A stretch of DNA of 64,000 bases from positions 1-64,000 of the forward strand of contig JAAAUF010000072.1 of NCBI GenBank assembly GCA_015499985.1, given 5' to 3'. Below are positions 35,143 through 47,500 of the stretch, one piece after another. The stretch is from Haplosporangium gracile (Eukaryota > Mortierellomycota > Mortierellomycetes > Mortierellales > Mortierellaceae). The notes under the pieces are model-generated. The model saw only the letters and a program-made list of their open reading frames with translations. It had not been told where the DNA came from and did no database searches. The number at the start of each line of letters is the position of its first letter. The first letter of the stretch is position 1. The translations under genes were made by a program, and so were the position numbers.

Positions 35143-35496
35143 TATAAACGTAGAAAAGAAACAAAACACATTGGACGCGTCAATGATCGGCTAGCATATA
35201 TACCCTTTCCCTTTCTCTTACAACCTATGCATGGCGCAAGACATACCCAAATGAACACTCTTCTCTCTACCAGTATATCAATTAAAACCAACGATCAAGC
35301 AAATGCAAGACTTATGATGTGCATGAAGAAAAAGCAGTATGTGTGACATGATTATTGGAACAGCGCAAAAAAAGGACAAATGAGAGATAATAAACAGAGA
35401 AAGAAATGAAAACTATGGAAAGCGAAAGAGAAAAAGAAAAGAATGCTTGAAAGTAGGTAGGCGACGTCATCTCAAGAGCAGCTCCGTTTTCCTCTT
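35143..35496. other. convergent 3' region of DAD2 and the HMG gene
   Basis: A 354-base AT-rich spacer between two stop codons. Several AATAAA-like sequences occur (for example near 35388). No gene is seen. Confidence 0.6.
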
Positions 35497-37073
35497 TTAA
35501 GCAGTAGCCTGGGCATCGTAAGCAGCCTTCTCGATCTTGTAGGCCTCCATAGCAATGCGGTTCTTATCGGTGTAGCGGGCCTTCTCGGTCTCGGGGAGAT
35601 TCTTCCAAGCCTGGGCAAAGGCCTGGGACTGCTCCTTGAGGTTCAAGTGGGCAAACTTGCCAGACTCACGCAAGTCCTTGGCGTAGAGGAAGAAGTTGGA
35701 GAGAGGGCGCTTGGGTGCGTTGGGGTCCTTGAGCGAAGGAAGACCCTTCTTGCCAGACTCGCGCAACTGGGCGCGGCGCTGGTTCTCGAGCTTGTACTCG
35801 GCAGGGGTCATCTCCTCGAGACGGTCCTTGGTCTCCTGCTTGAAAGCCTCAAAGTTGGTGCGGTATCTCTCTTGGTAGGCCTATCATCATTCGTTAGAAA
35901 GAGTTAAAATGGTGAGTTTGGTTGTTGTTGTTGTTGATGTTGTTATCCATGACAAGTGTAGATTGGTATCCGTGTTGCCTTGCGTATCGTCATGAAATGT
36001 CCGAGATGTATTAAATATAGGGTGAGATATCAAGTTATTTACCTGCTTCTCGGCAGGGCCAAGGTTCTTCCAGAGCTCGGCAGCAATGGCACCCTCGACG
36101 GTGGGGACAACGGGCTTTCCGGAGGCCTTGACACGCTCCATGTGCTCGCGGAAGAACATGTTCCAGGAAGTACCGGGACGCTTGGGCATGGGGATAGCGG
36201 CGACTAATAAGTTCAACAAGGTAGACAAGGCAACAGGGTTAACGAAAGCTGTATTGACGAACAGATAAGTGTCGATAGCGCGTCGATATCATTGGCCAAG
36301 CTGGCCGCCAGTTCACGACGCGTCTATGATAGCGAGAGAACGTAAACAAGTCTTTGTAAAAAAAAAAAAAAAGAACAAAAGAACAAAAAGGTAAACAGAA
36401 ACGCGCTCCTGCGGTCCCGAGTTGCGTTGTGTTTTTTTTTATCTCCACTCAAAAGAACGACGCCAAGGGAAAAGGTCTGTTAGCGGGCAGCTTTGGTGGT
36501 AGAGGTGGATAGCATTTTCGTCATTGTTGGTGGCGCTGGGGTTCATGGTCACCTAGAAGGTCATAAGAAAACAAACAACGCGACAACGAGATATCCAGGC
36601 CGGGATATGCCAACTCTGAAGAAGTAATAAGCCTGGGTCCGGTGGTTCTGGGATACCCCTCAACGAAAAGACCAAAGAGTTTGTCTTTTTTGCCCTTGGG
36701 AAGGTGATGATCCGAACCCGGTTGATGTGCTTGTCACTATGTCACTGATCTCCTGCACCGGCGCCCTGGGGAGCACCACGCTTATGTGAAAAACGAAACA
36801 ACAATAACCACGATAGCGGCGGCCAGCACTCAGAAACGAAAAAGAAAGAATAAAAAAATAACGAAAAGTTTTTTTTTTTGATAGTGGGGATGGTAGGATG
36901 ATGAGGGGAGAGTCAGAGGGAGTAGAGGGGAGTGCTGATGGATGTTGTTGTTTGACGCGGATCAGCGAGGATAGAGGTGGACAGACGGGGTGAATAATAA
37001 ATATTATTATTTGCTTACTCTTCTTGGGCTTGATAGGCTTGGAAGCCTTTGTGGCCTTGTGTTCCTTGGGCAT
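35497..37073 (-). CDS. protein with two tandem HMG boxes
   Basis: Exons 37073-37019, 36203-36043 and 35880-35497 join in phase to give 199 aa. A short basic N-terminus (MPKEHKATKASKPIKPKK) precedes HMG box 1 at about 27-90 (PKRPGTSWNMFFREHMERV, AAELWKNLGPAEKQAYQERY). Box 2 follows at about 118-190 (DPNAPKRPLSNFFLYAKDLR, WKNLPETEKARYTDKNR). Each box keeps the Pro-Lys-Arg-Pro start and the aromatic core. HMG boxes bend DNA in chromatin or in mitochondrial nucleoids. The N-terminus looks more nuclear than mitochondrial, so an Nhp6/HMGB-like chromatin role is favoured over an Abf2-like one; this is inference. The first intron is 815 bases and contains a short coding-like stretch. Confidence 0.87.
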
Positions 37074-37727
37074 AGTGTAAGAGGTGTGTGTGAAAGAGGT
37101 GTAAGGGAAGAAAGGTGTGTAAGAGTGGTTGTCTCTCTTTTGTGTGTGGGAGAGGGAGGTGGTGGGAGTGGGGAATAAGGAAAAGAGAGAAGTACAAAAA
37201 AGAAGGGGGGAGAAGGTCTTTGTATTGCGATGGCACGCCGAAAAAATTTCTTCGCTTCCTGCGGCTGGGAAGGGGCAGGGGAAAAAAAAAGGCTCTCTTG
37301 TTGTGTTGTGTTGTTGACCGATGTCTTGCGTTGACTGGTCCAGCCCAGTGCTACTCGAACAAAGGGGTCTGACTCCCCTCTCACACCACACAACACACAC
37401 ACACGCACAACAAAAATTATCACACGTATCACGCCCTTGACTCTAGTCCACCGCCCCAGACTAGAAATTGCATTGCTCTCATGATTACTGAGCGGGCAAT
37501 CAAATTAGTTGCTTTCATGCCATTTCAAAAAATACACACATACACACATACACACACAAAACACATATACAACCATAAACACACTTTTCTACTCTGCGTT
37601 AACTCGCCGTTACTACTTCATTGCCTCTTACTCTGTCATCTTTCCTCCACTTTCATATCCCCATAACCATAACATGCTTCGTCAGCGCATGAAAAAATCA
37701 GGACTTGAACAAGGCAGGACGATAAGT

Positions 37728-37739
37728 CATCACGTGATG
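37728..37739. promoter_or_regulatory. perfect 12-base palindrome around a CACGTG E-box
   Basis: CATCACGTGATG is fully self-complementary and contains ATCACGTGAT, the preferred site of fungal Cbf1-like bHLH proteins. It lies 655 bases upstream of the HMG start codon. Function is inferred from the motif alone. Confidence 0.4.
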
Positions 37740-39670
37740 TGCACTAAAAATAGGCTCTCTTTTATGGCGCGGCTCACGCTTGGGTCAACAGAAGGCGGCT
37801 AGGATAGGGGATATGAGCGATTTAAAGCATGATTGTGTCTTGTGCTGCATTCTCCCCCAAAACAGACGCGCAGGCATCCATAATGCAGGGCGTAGAGTGT
37901 TAGGAAGAGGAAGTGCACTCAAAAAAACACCCTACGCTAACAAGACCTATGTGTGCCTTTGTGCTGATGCAAGAGAAAGACGCGACGCGTTTTATGGGGT
38001 AATGATCAATCAGTTGATGCTATCCTTCCGCCCCATCAATGACTGATTGAAAAAAAAACCCTACTTAACACACAACGAAGCCTTGGTCATCCAAAAAATA
38101 CTCACCGTTCATCACATACAACTGTCCCGAAATGTATAGCCACCACCAACGTCACGCTAATCCTCCATTCTTCCGGCCCACTAAACTTCCTATCCACCAG
38201 CAGAGTAGTTGTTCGCTGAACGGAATCTCAACCTAACATACACATCATTCAACAACGACGTCAAACACAAACATCGTACCATCGGTTTGTTTTTTCCCTT
38301 CTCTCTCTCTCCTCCTCTTCCTTTCCTCCAACTCTTCTACTGGCGTGACAAAAGGCGCGTATTCCAGTCGAACGATAGTTTCTTTAGCGGATGTTACCGT
38401 CGATGGAGTCGTACACCTTGTTTTTATGACCTTGGCATGTTATGCTTTTATTCCTGGAATCCCTAGAAATTGGGGCCAAATGGTTACAATGAGGGTAGAT
38501 CATGAGGTGATCCTTTTCTTTTCCTATCCGCAATGCCCTGTTGAATGAGTGCCTGCTGGAGAAAAGAATAAAAACGACCACAAATACCCTTCCTCTTGGT
38601 GACCAATCTTCAACTCTCTTCGCCTCGTCGCTACAAACAACAAACGACAACGACTTGCAACAAGCAAACAGCATTCAAATAAGAGCGATGTTCCTATCCT
38701 TCGTCCCTTTTACATTCGAACGTCTCGCTCACCTCCACCCACCCACTCGCAGCAATCAATCACTTCTCAAGACTGTTTACCTTCTTTCTTTCTTTCTTTT
38801 TTTTTTGGCCCTCGTGGTTCATATCACCTCCTTTTTTTCAATCATTCCTCATCTGCCGCGCTAAACAGCCCGCCACTGATACGTTTCCCATCGACATCAA
38901 TTCACCCCCTAAAAGAAATATTATCCCGCCGCTTCTTGCAGGTAACGATGAGTCCACCCTTTTGTTTTCGCCTTTGTTTGCAAAAAAAAAAAGACGTGTG
39001 CCAAATTGCTCCGCCTAAAAAAAGGAGAAAGAGAGAGAAAAAAAAGAACAGTAACTCGGATAATGATCAAAAAGCCACCCCTTGCAAAAGAACGAATGTT
39101 TTCTCCTATGCCTTTCATTCTATCCCACAATGTATCTCTGAAGGCCCGGAACTAAAATGGGTTGCCAGATAAACAGTTTTGCGGTTTAGAGACAAAGTAC
39201 AAGAAACGAGAGTGGTTATTGTTGGATGGATGAGAACCAAATTATGTATCTGCCCCCTTCGAGATGACTACTGGCCATGTCCGTCCTTTATTCTCTTTCC
39301 CCTTTTTTCTTTTTTGGAATCGATCGATTACTTGAACATTGAAAATGATCGAGTGTGTAGAAAATGCAAAGCATAAGTGAGAAAAAAGAATGGGCCTCTT
39401 CATCTTTGTACTGGGATCAGAAAATGAACGAACCGCGTCACATATTTGGGCGAATGGCGTTGGGGGCTAGCAAACAATGAAGAGATGAAGGGAAATAAAA
39501 AAGAAGGCATCAGGGGGAAGAGAGACGAAGTGAGTGACATTATTGTTGTAATGAGGCTGCGGGAAAGAATAGAAGCGAAAAGAAGCATTGAACTTGATCC
39601 AAAATTCCGATGTAAACCTGCCAAGACCAACTTTGTGCTTTCCTCCTTCTCCTCCCTTCCTTTCCCTTCA

Positions 39671-39756
39671 ACCCACATCCACATCCACATCCACATCCGC
39701 ATCCACATCCACATTTCCACATCCACATCTACATTCACATCCACATCCACATTCAT
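39671..39756. repeat. imperfect (CATCCA)n hexanucleotide repeat
   Basis: About fourteen near-copies of a CATCCA unit with occasional changes (CATCCG, CATTTC, CATCTA, CATTCA). This is a minisatellite-like array that creates artificial open frames on both strands. Confidence 0.9.
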
Positions 39757-41148
39757 TCGTTTTTCCGCTTCCATCGGGTGATCGACAGACAGACGGCGCC
39801 TTCCTTGTCCAATGTGTGCGTTTGGCCCCTCTCCTCCTCTCCCCCTCTCCTCCTTTTGCCGCTCTCCGTCTCTCTCTCTCTCCGTCTCTCTCTCACTCTC
39901 ACTCTCACTCAGTCCTTTCTCACTGCCCTTCATCCAATCTAATACAATTCCCCCCCACCACTCAACCACACTGGAGACTTTCGAGGTTCTTTTGCTTGCC
40001 CTGTCTGTCTTTTCTCCATGTGTGGTTGTGGCGGCATTCATTTCGGCCCTCTTTCTTTCTTCAATCCGAACCACTCATTCATTCACACACAGAGGGTGAG
40101 AAAAAAAAGAGAGACAGAGAGCTTTCTTTCCCTCTGTCTCCCTCGCATTATCTTCTTGTGTGGATGGACCCTCGTGTCCAAATTTTTTTTGTAACATTTA
40201 ACCCTGCCTGCATGTCTGTTTGTGTTCACGGCCTTTCCATTGACGTACTTTGCCCTTTTTTTCGCCTGGTGATCACACAGACATGCACAACATCGACAAC
40301 GAAGTGGAAAAAAAGAGGGATAGCACATCTACTATCTGCATCCTTAATTTTTTTTGGACCTCAAATAGCGGTGGCTGCTACACCAGATTTCCATATGAAC
40401 AAGCTAACCCTCTCGACTTGCCCAACCCTTCCTGGGTGCATTTCTGTTATGTTGTAGCTCACGAAGAAAAATAGAACACAAAAAGAAACAATACTCACTC
40501 TCGTATTCTTCTCTCTTCCCCTCCCTCTTTCTTCTTTCTCTTCTCCTTTCTTCTTTCTTCTCTTTTCCATCCTTCTTCTTCCCAAATCACGAATTCCATC
40601 GGTTTGTGTTCGCGATACATCCTTGTATGACACCACTAGGTTAACACCGAACAGAAGTAAAATAAGGAAAACAATAGAAAACTACTCCCTCACCCGTCTA
40701 TTTAACTCGATTCTGTGTCCAACTTCCCCACTTTTTCACAGACTAATCAGAATCCGAACCCCTCCAAACGCCCATCCGTCCTTCCTTCTTTCCTTCTTTC
40801 CTTCTTTCTTTCTTTCTTTCCCTCGTTTCTCTTGTGCTTTTCTCTTACTCTTCCTTTCTTTCTTCTACTCTCTTCTCTTGCTCTAACCACTGCTTGCCTT
40901 CCATCTCTGGCTCATTGACGATTCACTCCTCTCCTCCGCCAACTAAAACGATAAACCCCGTCGAAAATCCATTTTTCAAGGTCGCCATTTCGAAGTGCCC
41001 TTCCCTTCTTTCCATTCTCAACTTCGACATCGGCTCTTCCTGTTCTGATCATCTCAACATTAATATCTATATCGTCCAGCTAGTTACTCCTTCCTCTTTT
41101 CTCTTTCTCTAACCTTTCAACACATATACCCTCAATAACTACTCAAAC

Positions 41149-42889
41149 ATGCTGGCAGAAAGAAAGACAAAACCTCATCCTATTGTCTCGGAAATCCCTC
41201 CTTACAGGCCTAATGCCTCAAAGGTCGCCGGCATTGTTCCTAATAAGGAGCACCGCGACACCAATGCCCCTGCTTCGCCCCAAGCTCAACAAAACTCTGG
41301 ACACCAATACCCACATCACCTTCCCGAGACTCCTCAGAAACATGCCCATATATACACACAACAACAACAGCAACAAGAACAACAGCAACAACAGCAAGAA
41401 CAACAGCAACAACAACAAGAACAGCAACAATCTCAACAACAACAACAACAACAACAACAACAGCAGCAACAATCTCAACAACGGCAATCACATCCAAAGG
41501 CGTCTTCAGATCACGTAAGACGAGGTTCTGTCGATCGAGGAACCAAAGACCCTCTCAAGACAAGATCGTTGCTGCCAAAAGCTGCCTTTGAATACGTCGG
41601 ACCCTATCTTCTCGGCAAAACCCTTGGCAAGGGTTCATCAGGTACAATAGGCACTTCCCTTCCTCCCTTCCCGCTCCCTATTTATCACTCCCTTCTTTCT
41701 TCCTTTGTTATGTCACGCACCACGCTTCCAACAATGTGCCTCATCGTCATTTGTAGTCTCCATTCATCCAAAATGCCGGAAAAGAGGGTCTAAGAGCGAG
41801 AGGGTGAGTTGGACAAAAAATTAATTAATATGATTCATTCGTGCTATCCCTGTTGAACATCTACACACCTCGCCTACAACAACATCTCTACTTGTTCAAA
41901 CACTCATGCAAACAAATGCACATCTACGATAAACACACACATACACGCACCCTTACACAACCACCACATCAACACAGGAAGGACAAGAATCATCACAACA
42001 ACAACAATCAACAAATTCGGAGGAGCATTCCCTTTTCACATTTCAATGTGGACATTGGATTGCGACAACAAAAAAATAGAAGGAGAGAGAGTGAGAGGTG
42101 GTTCCTGGGAAGGGTTGACAACACAAACAACACCGTCTTTTTGTCCGTCGCCAGACCACATCCAGCTTTCGGTGTGGCATGGGGAGCAATCTAACCTTTG
42201 TTGGTTAGCACGGCTGCATATCTTTTCACCCTCCTTTCACATACAGTCAAAAAGCACATCAATTTTCCTTTCGATGCCACGCTTTTTTAAGAATAGATCT
42301 CTCATTCATCGCAATCACGAGTACCACCATCCTTCCTCTCTCTGTCGTGTTGAGATATGCACGACCTTCGTCCCCATCTGTGTCAACCCCTCTTTTTTTT
42401 TCTTTCTTTCCCTCTCTTTTCCTCTCGTTCTCTTTCACATACCTTCACACTCATACGCCTTCTACACACACACACGCACACATATACACATACACATACG
42501 CACACACATACACGCACTCGTACTCTCCCTCTCTCATTCTTACAGACACCTCTACAGTGACGACTCCCCTCTCCACCCCAAACCTTGTTCACAACAACAA
42601 CATCTCCCTTCCCTGCATGCCCACGATTATGCGCTGACCATCGCTGACCATTCATTCATTCCCTTCCTCATTTCCTTTTTAACAAAAAAATAAAACAGGA
42701 TGTGTCAAGCTTGCTCGTCATCGCAAGACGAATGAGAAGGTTGCCGTTAAAATCATCTCCAAGGCCTCGCTAGCCAACAAGGCCGCAGTCCACCGGGGTA
42801 TTGAGCGCGAGATCGCCATTATGAAGCTCATCAATCACCCACATGTTATCCGCCTCTACGACGTCTACGAAACTGAAAAAGAGCTGTAA
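41149..42889 (+). CDS. truncated Gin4/Hsl1/Nim1-like protein kinase (N-lobe only)
   Basis: Exons 41149-41641 and 42699-42889 give 227 aa. A 70-residue leader is followed by a polyglutamine tract (residues about 71-113). A kinase domain then starts at FEYVGPYLLGKTLGKGSSG with the glycine loop GKGSSG, the catalytic lysine in VAVKI, the alpha-C glutamate in GIEREIAIMK, and HPHVIRLYDVYETEKEL. This segment is closest in style to the septin-linked Gin4/Hsl1/Nim1 kinases. The frame then meets GAG-CTG-TAA. The same bases are a good splice donor (CT/GTAAG), but I find no continuation with HRD or DFG motifs in the 1.7 kb before the next gene, which is on the other strand. It is therefore a pseudogene, a short N-lobe protein, or a rearranged or misassembled locus. 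The intron is 1,057 bases. Confidence 0.72.
41359..41490 (+). repeat. CAA/CAG repeat encoding polyglutamine in the kinase fragment
   Basis: Blocks of four to thirteen glutamine codons, broken by single Glu and Ser codons, form a tract of more than 40 residues. It is mostly CAA with interspersed CAG. Confidence 0.93.
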
Positions 42890-44580
42890 GTTGAATTCTT
42901 TTTTTTTTTTTGCACGGGGAGCAACAGATAAAGTGGCATCCAACAGTCTGAGTTTTCCATCATGCCCAACTCAACTGCTCAACCCCTTCTCTCTCTGTCC
43001 TACTCACACAACAAGAGAACAACGACACTCACACACCTCACATTCCTAACAATGATTCAAAAGAAAAATGCCAGCCGGAAAGCATCATTATTCGACAACG
43101 AGACAACTACATCGTGTCTCTCAATTGCCATTTGAAAAACCTTTTCATTTAACCTCAAATAAAGCAAATGATATTTAATAAAAAGAAAATAGCTCATCCA
43201 TAATCCCTCACCCGGCTATCTATCGTTCATTTGCCATTGGATCCTTTCTTTCCAAAATCCCTATCGATCTCAAAAAAACGGATAGAGGATCGATGGGGCG
43301 AGTGAGGAAGTCGAGAGCGCGCGATATACTTTTCATTTTCTCAATTCCATGGTGGCCCCAATGGTCCATTTTTTTTCGATGACAGCCTCATAAAAAAAAA
43401 GGCGCTCAATGCCAACTTCCGACTCAGATCTCCTACTGCTCCGAAAAACAGAGAAGAGGAGCTTCCAATGTTATGTCCTTAAAAAAAGGGAGGTGAATAG
43501 CATTCGCGGATGGGATGGTGATGTCAGGTCTATGGGGTAAAGCAAATAGCTTGGCCTCCCTTTCCTTGTCTGTTGCGCCTCTTGAAAATAAAAAAAATAG
43601 CGTGTAGTCAGCCATAGTATCCAATAGATGGGTGGGCGCTAGATGTCAAGAGATGCATTTTCACGATGGGGGTAAAAGAGAGGGAAGGAAGGAGGAGTTA
43701 GGAAGGGGAGGAAATCGGACTTGACGACAGCACAAAACCCCTGGCTGGTAGGAGTTGGTAAAAGAGGAAAAGCATAGGCCAGTCTAAGGACCTTCCATCA
43801 CCCTTACCTTTTACCTGCTCTACCCATACCCATTGCTCCCATGGTTTTTATCATGTTTGCTCACTGACATCTTTCACCACTCGGCCGCAGGCCCGCCATC
43901 CTTCCCCTCATCCTTTCTTCTCTTGCTCCAATTGTTTTTTCTTTGGTTTGTTGCCTATCTTGACATACTTTTTGAATTGACCTCACTATTCAATCCGTAG
44001 GAAGTAAAAAGTGTGACTGGCTTTGTAGATCAGCTATTTGCCCATGGGCTTTGAGGCACATCCCAAGTCAGACCCATCACACGAAGAACTGTTACCCTGC
44101 TTACCTTTTTTTTTCCTGTCTTTCTTTCCCTTCATGACGGATGTGGCAACTAGCGTGCTGTGAACAAGCCTAAGGCTCGCGCTACGACATTATTACTCTG
44201 TGGACGTCAATGTCTAGAGATCAATCAAGCCCAATTGTTCCTTTCTCGCGGTGGAGCTCTAAAGCTACTAGCCGCGAACATCACGGTTTTCTTGGGGGCA
44301 CGCGAGTAGGGCTTACAATAAACCACCTTCAGATTAATTTTGATTGCCGCTTTATTATGTATGGTACATGCTAATCCCTTGCTGTCCCGAGCAAAACAAA
44401 AAAAAAATCATCCCCCGTATCTCAATCTCAACGCAAGCCAAAAAGCAATCGATGAACAGCCTCTATAAAGTGGCCTGAGCATTCAACACTGATAAAGAAA
44501 TGGGGGAAGTGGGCGTAAGAATACAAAATAAAGGGGGTTGAAGAAGAAAGTCTAGAGAACAGAAAAACTTGTGGAAGAGG
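42890..44580. other. region between the kinase fragment and CDC27
   Basis: No coding continuation of the kinase was found in any plus-strand frame. It is mostly AT-rich with T and A homopolymers. Between about 44000 and 44320 lies a richer island with several inverted repeats (listed separately). The right end is the 3' UTR of CDC27. Confidence 0.5.
44166..44314. ncRNA. possible structured RNA or decayed element: nested inverted repeats
   Basis: An outer pairing joins 44166-44181 (AAGCCTA then CTCGCG) to 44301-44314 (CGCGAG then TAGGGCTT) with a 3-base and a 1-base bulge. Inside are GACATT/AATGTC (44186-44191 with 44209-44214), CAAT/ATTG (about 44222-44237) and TCGCGG/CCGCGA (44246-44251 with 44272-44277). 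Together these could fold into a multi-branched structure of about 150 bases. I could not match it to tRNA, 5S, spliceosomal, RNase P, MRP or SRP RNA signatures. A remnant of a mobile element is equally possible. Confidence 0.22.
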
Positions 44581-47500
44581 TCAACCATCCGAGTCGTGCT
44601 GGATGTCGTAGCCTTGCTCTTCCGTATCGGAATCTTGATTGACCTTGTCGATGAGATCCCGAATGGCATGGGATGACTTACTATCGAGGTCCAACGCCCA
44701 TGTCAGTTTCTTCAGAGCCTCCTTCTTGTCGCCCATCTCAAGGAGAATCTCGCCTTGGAGCATAAAGACCCTCGGCTCTGTCGGAGCAATCTTGTGGACC
44801 ACATCGAGCTCCTTCAACGCTTCCGTATATTGACCCATCTCTTTTTGCACCTTGGCCTTTTCGAATCGGGCCATAGCGTGGCCTGGCTGAAGATGGATTG
44901 CTTCCTCAAACGACCGCAGAGCTTCCGTCGTCCTATTCATCCTCTCTTGAACCTAACAATGTCGATGTCACGAGGACGGAAAGATGGGGTGGCGATTGTT
45001 TCCGATAGGGGATCATTAGAGTTTGGTTTTACTGGAATATGACACCGCGATGTTTATCTAAGACCGGAATAGCCGAGGATCACATAAAACAAATACAAAA
45101 AAAAACGTGGCATTTCAAAGAGCAGCAAGAACAGACAACTTACAATGCCAACCAGGAAGATCACTACGGTGTTGGACGGGTTCAGTCTCTGGGCTTCTTT
45201 GTAATGAATCAGCGCAAGATCACTCTTGCCAACCTTGATGTACACATCTCCCATACCACACCTATGTGTTGCCCGAAGTGACAAACAAGTAAAACAAACC
45301 AACAGCTTTTTAGTAACATTCTTCTCTTTTTTGCACGTGTAATTCCATCGTACTTCCTTGCTCACTCTCTAGATAAAAAAAAAAAAAAAAAAATTAAAAT
45401 TACCATGCGGGGTAGTGTCTGTCATCGATACTCAAAGCAGTACGGTACTCCGTAAGGGCCTTATCGTATTCTTCCAGACCCTTGTATTCGTGACCAGAGA
45501 GCGTGTGGGCGTAAGCAAACCGATCGTCCAACTGTATAGCTCGCTGAAAACACTTTAGCGCCTGATCGTTCTCGTTCCGCAAACTGTACGCATTCCCGAG
45601 CGCACACCAAGCCTGGGGTGAGTGGTGGTTAGAGTCCTTGAGCTCCTTGCCAAGCGCCGAAAGCTTCATCTCCTGCTTCAAGTGCCACAAGCATGTCGAG
45701 TAGATCTCCATATCCCTATGTATACTTGGCTCCATTTCCCTTGCACGCTGAAAGTACTGCGCTGCCTATTTGGTTCAGAGAAAACAGGAAAATAAATGCA
45801 GAGATTAGTAGAAGCCTAACTGGCGCTGGCAATGATTTTTCTGTTCGACTGATACGTACCGTGGTATAGTCTGTCATCTCAAACTTGTTCTTGGCGAGTT
45901 GGCACTGAACCCATCCGCTTGCCAGGTGTTCATACGGTAAGGACTCGTATTCTGCCATGGACTCGTTGAATTTGTTTTGAGAAAAGAGGCCATACGCCCT
46001 TGCCAGGATTTTGAACGTATCGGCCACTATGCGCAAAGCCTCCAGCTCCTCCTGCAACTCGGCCTTTGATACTACCGGTGATACAACACTCGCAACTGGT
46101 TCCTATATTAGTCAATCCAGCAAAAAAAAATATGAGTTAGCTTGTGTCGACAAAGAATCGCGAAGCGATAGGCGTATTGCATGATCGTTGCCTACTTCAA
46201 GCACGGTATTGGACGGGGCATTTGCGGACGAAGCACGATGGGAGCTGTGCAGATTGGCAAAAGTGGCATGTCTGTCGAATCCTCGTTTCGTAATAGTTCC
46301 CGATGAGCTGCGCGCTGGTATAGCTGATGAAGACTGAGGTGGAGGGTTTATGAGTTAGGCTCGCCGTCACAACATATGTCAGATAAATCCATGAGCTAAT
46401 GCAGTCAAGCGTTCTGGTCTTACTTTAGTTCGCTCAAATGGCCTCTTCATATGTCCTGCTGTGCCTCGCCTGAGAAGGGTATTAGGTTTGTCAATCCCGT
46501 TTCCTTCAGATCTATACGAGGAAGAGGTACAGATGCGGTAAAACGTGAGCAGGCGTCCGCGCGAAAAATACAGCTCCCTGAGCAAACAACCATGGCGACT
46601 GTGATCCTTACATTTGAGCAAGTACAGCCATGCTGTTGGTGTCGATGGTCGGGAGAAACCCTTGTCTGGGTTTTATCAAATCGTTCGCTGGGACGCTGCT
46701 CTGATTGTATGACGACTCGGTTATTGTGTCGACGATGTTTTCATCCTGCAGATCCTCATGCTTGGGTATTGGTGGTGTTGGTGGATTTGATATTGTTGGT
46801 TTGACACGTTGTATTACTGGTATTGACCGAGGAGCAAAGATGTTGGCGATCGTCGCGTTAAATTCTGTAAATATACTATTTGGGTCCGGCGCAGAACCTA
46901 CGGGAACAAAAAAAAAGAAATGGTTATAATTTGATCCGCACTTATTACTGCAGCAACACATGTCCAGCAAGCCGTGTGGTTCCGTTCTTACCAAGCTCGG
47001 AAAGGTTTTCGAGCGCTTCCCACAAAAATGGATTGGCTTCCAAAGCTTGTGTGAAGTATTTGATCGCCAACTTGTGCCGCTGCTGAGCTCTAATATGTCA
47101 TTGACAATCATGGTAGCAGAAGGTTAGAATAAAAATGACTTTATTATTACTAGCTCTTGGTGTAAAAACTCATCCTACACTGGTAGCATCTTGAGCATTC
47201 TTGTGCTTACCTTGCGGTCCGCCCGAGAAGATTCAGTACTGAGGCTTTATCAGGGTCGCCCGTGCTTGATACGTTTTTGCCAGCCATGATGTCTAAAGTA
47301 CAAGATGTATAATCCCGCGTTAGAAAAAAGTTGATAGATGCTGATGTCGGCGACTCTTGTAAATGTCCAGCATTTCGTCAAGTTGACATCTACAAAGCCT
47401 GTTTTTTTACCTGTGACAGAACAGGTAGGCAAAGCCTCCTGCAAGAGCCACTCCAGAACGCCGTTACCCTCGGCATACCGCCTCAAATCCAGACAGCACT

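Larger units (their letters stand above)
37074..41148. other. 4 kb gene-poor stretch before the kinase fragment
   Basis: The start (37074-37330) is GA/TG-rich and is probably the HMG promoter. The middle shows mixed AT-rich sequence, a perfect 12-base palindrome with a CACGTG core at 37728, and a CATCCA hexamer repeat at 39671-39756. Pyrimidine-rich tracts cover 39630-39960, 40500-40570 and 40690-40920. Two long low-complexity open frames (39588-40457 plus, 39400-40074 minus) derive from these repeats. The last pyrimidine-rich 450 bases before 41149 are likely promoter and leader of the kinase gene. Confidence 0.55.

Noticed and set aside
39400..40074. 224-codon minus-strand open frame
   Set aside because: It is the complement of the same simple repeats, reading as VDVDV and MWMWM runs and Glu/Arg-rich sequence.
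39588..40457. 289-codon plus-strand open frame
   Set aside because: It is generated by the CATCCA repeat and pyrimidine tracts (Ser/Thr/His/Pro/Leu runs), with no domain, and overlaps an equally open minus-strand frame.
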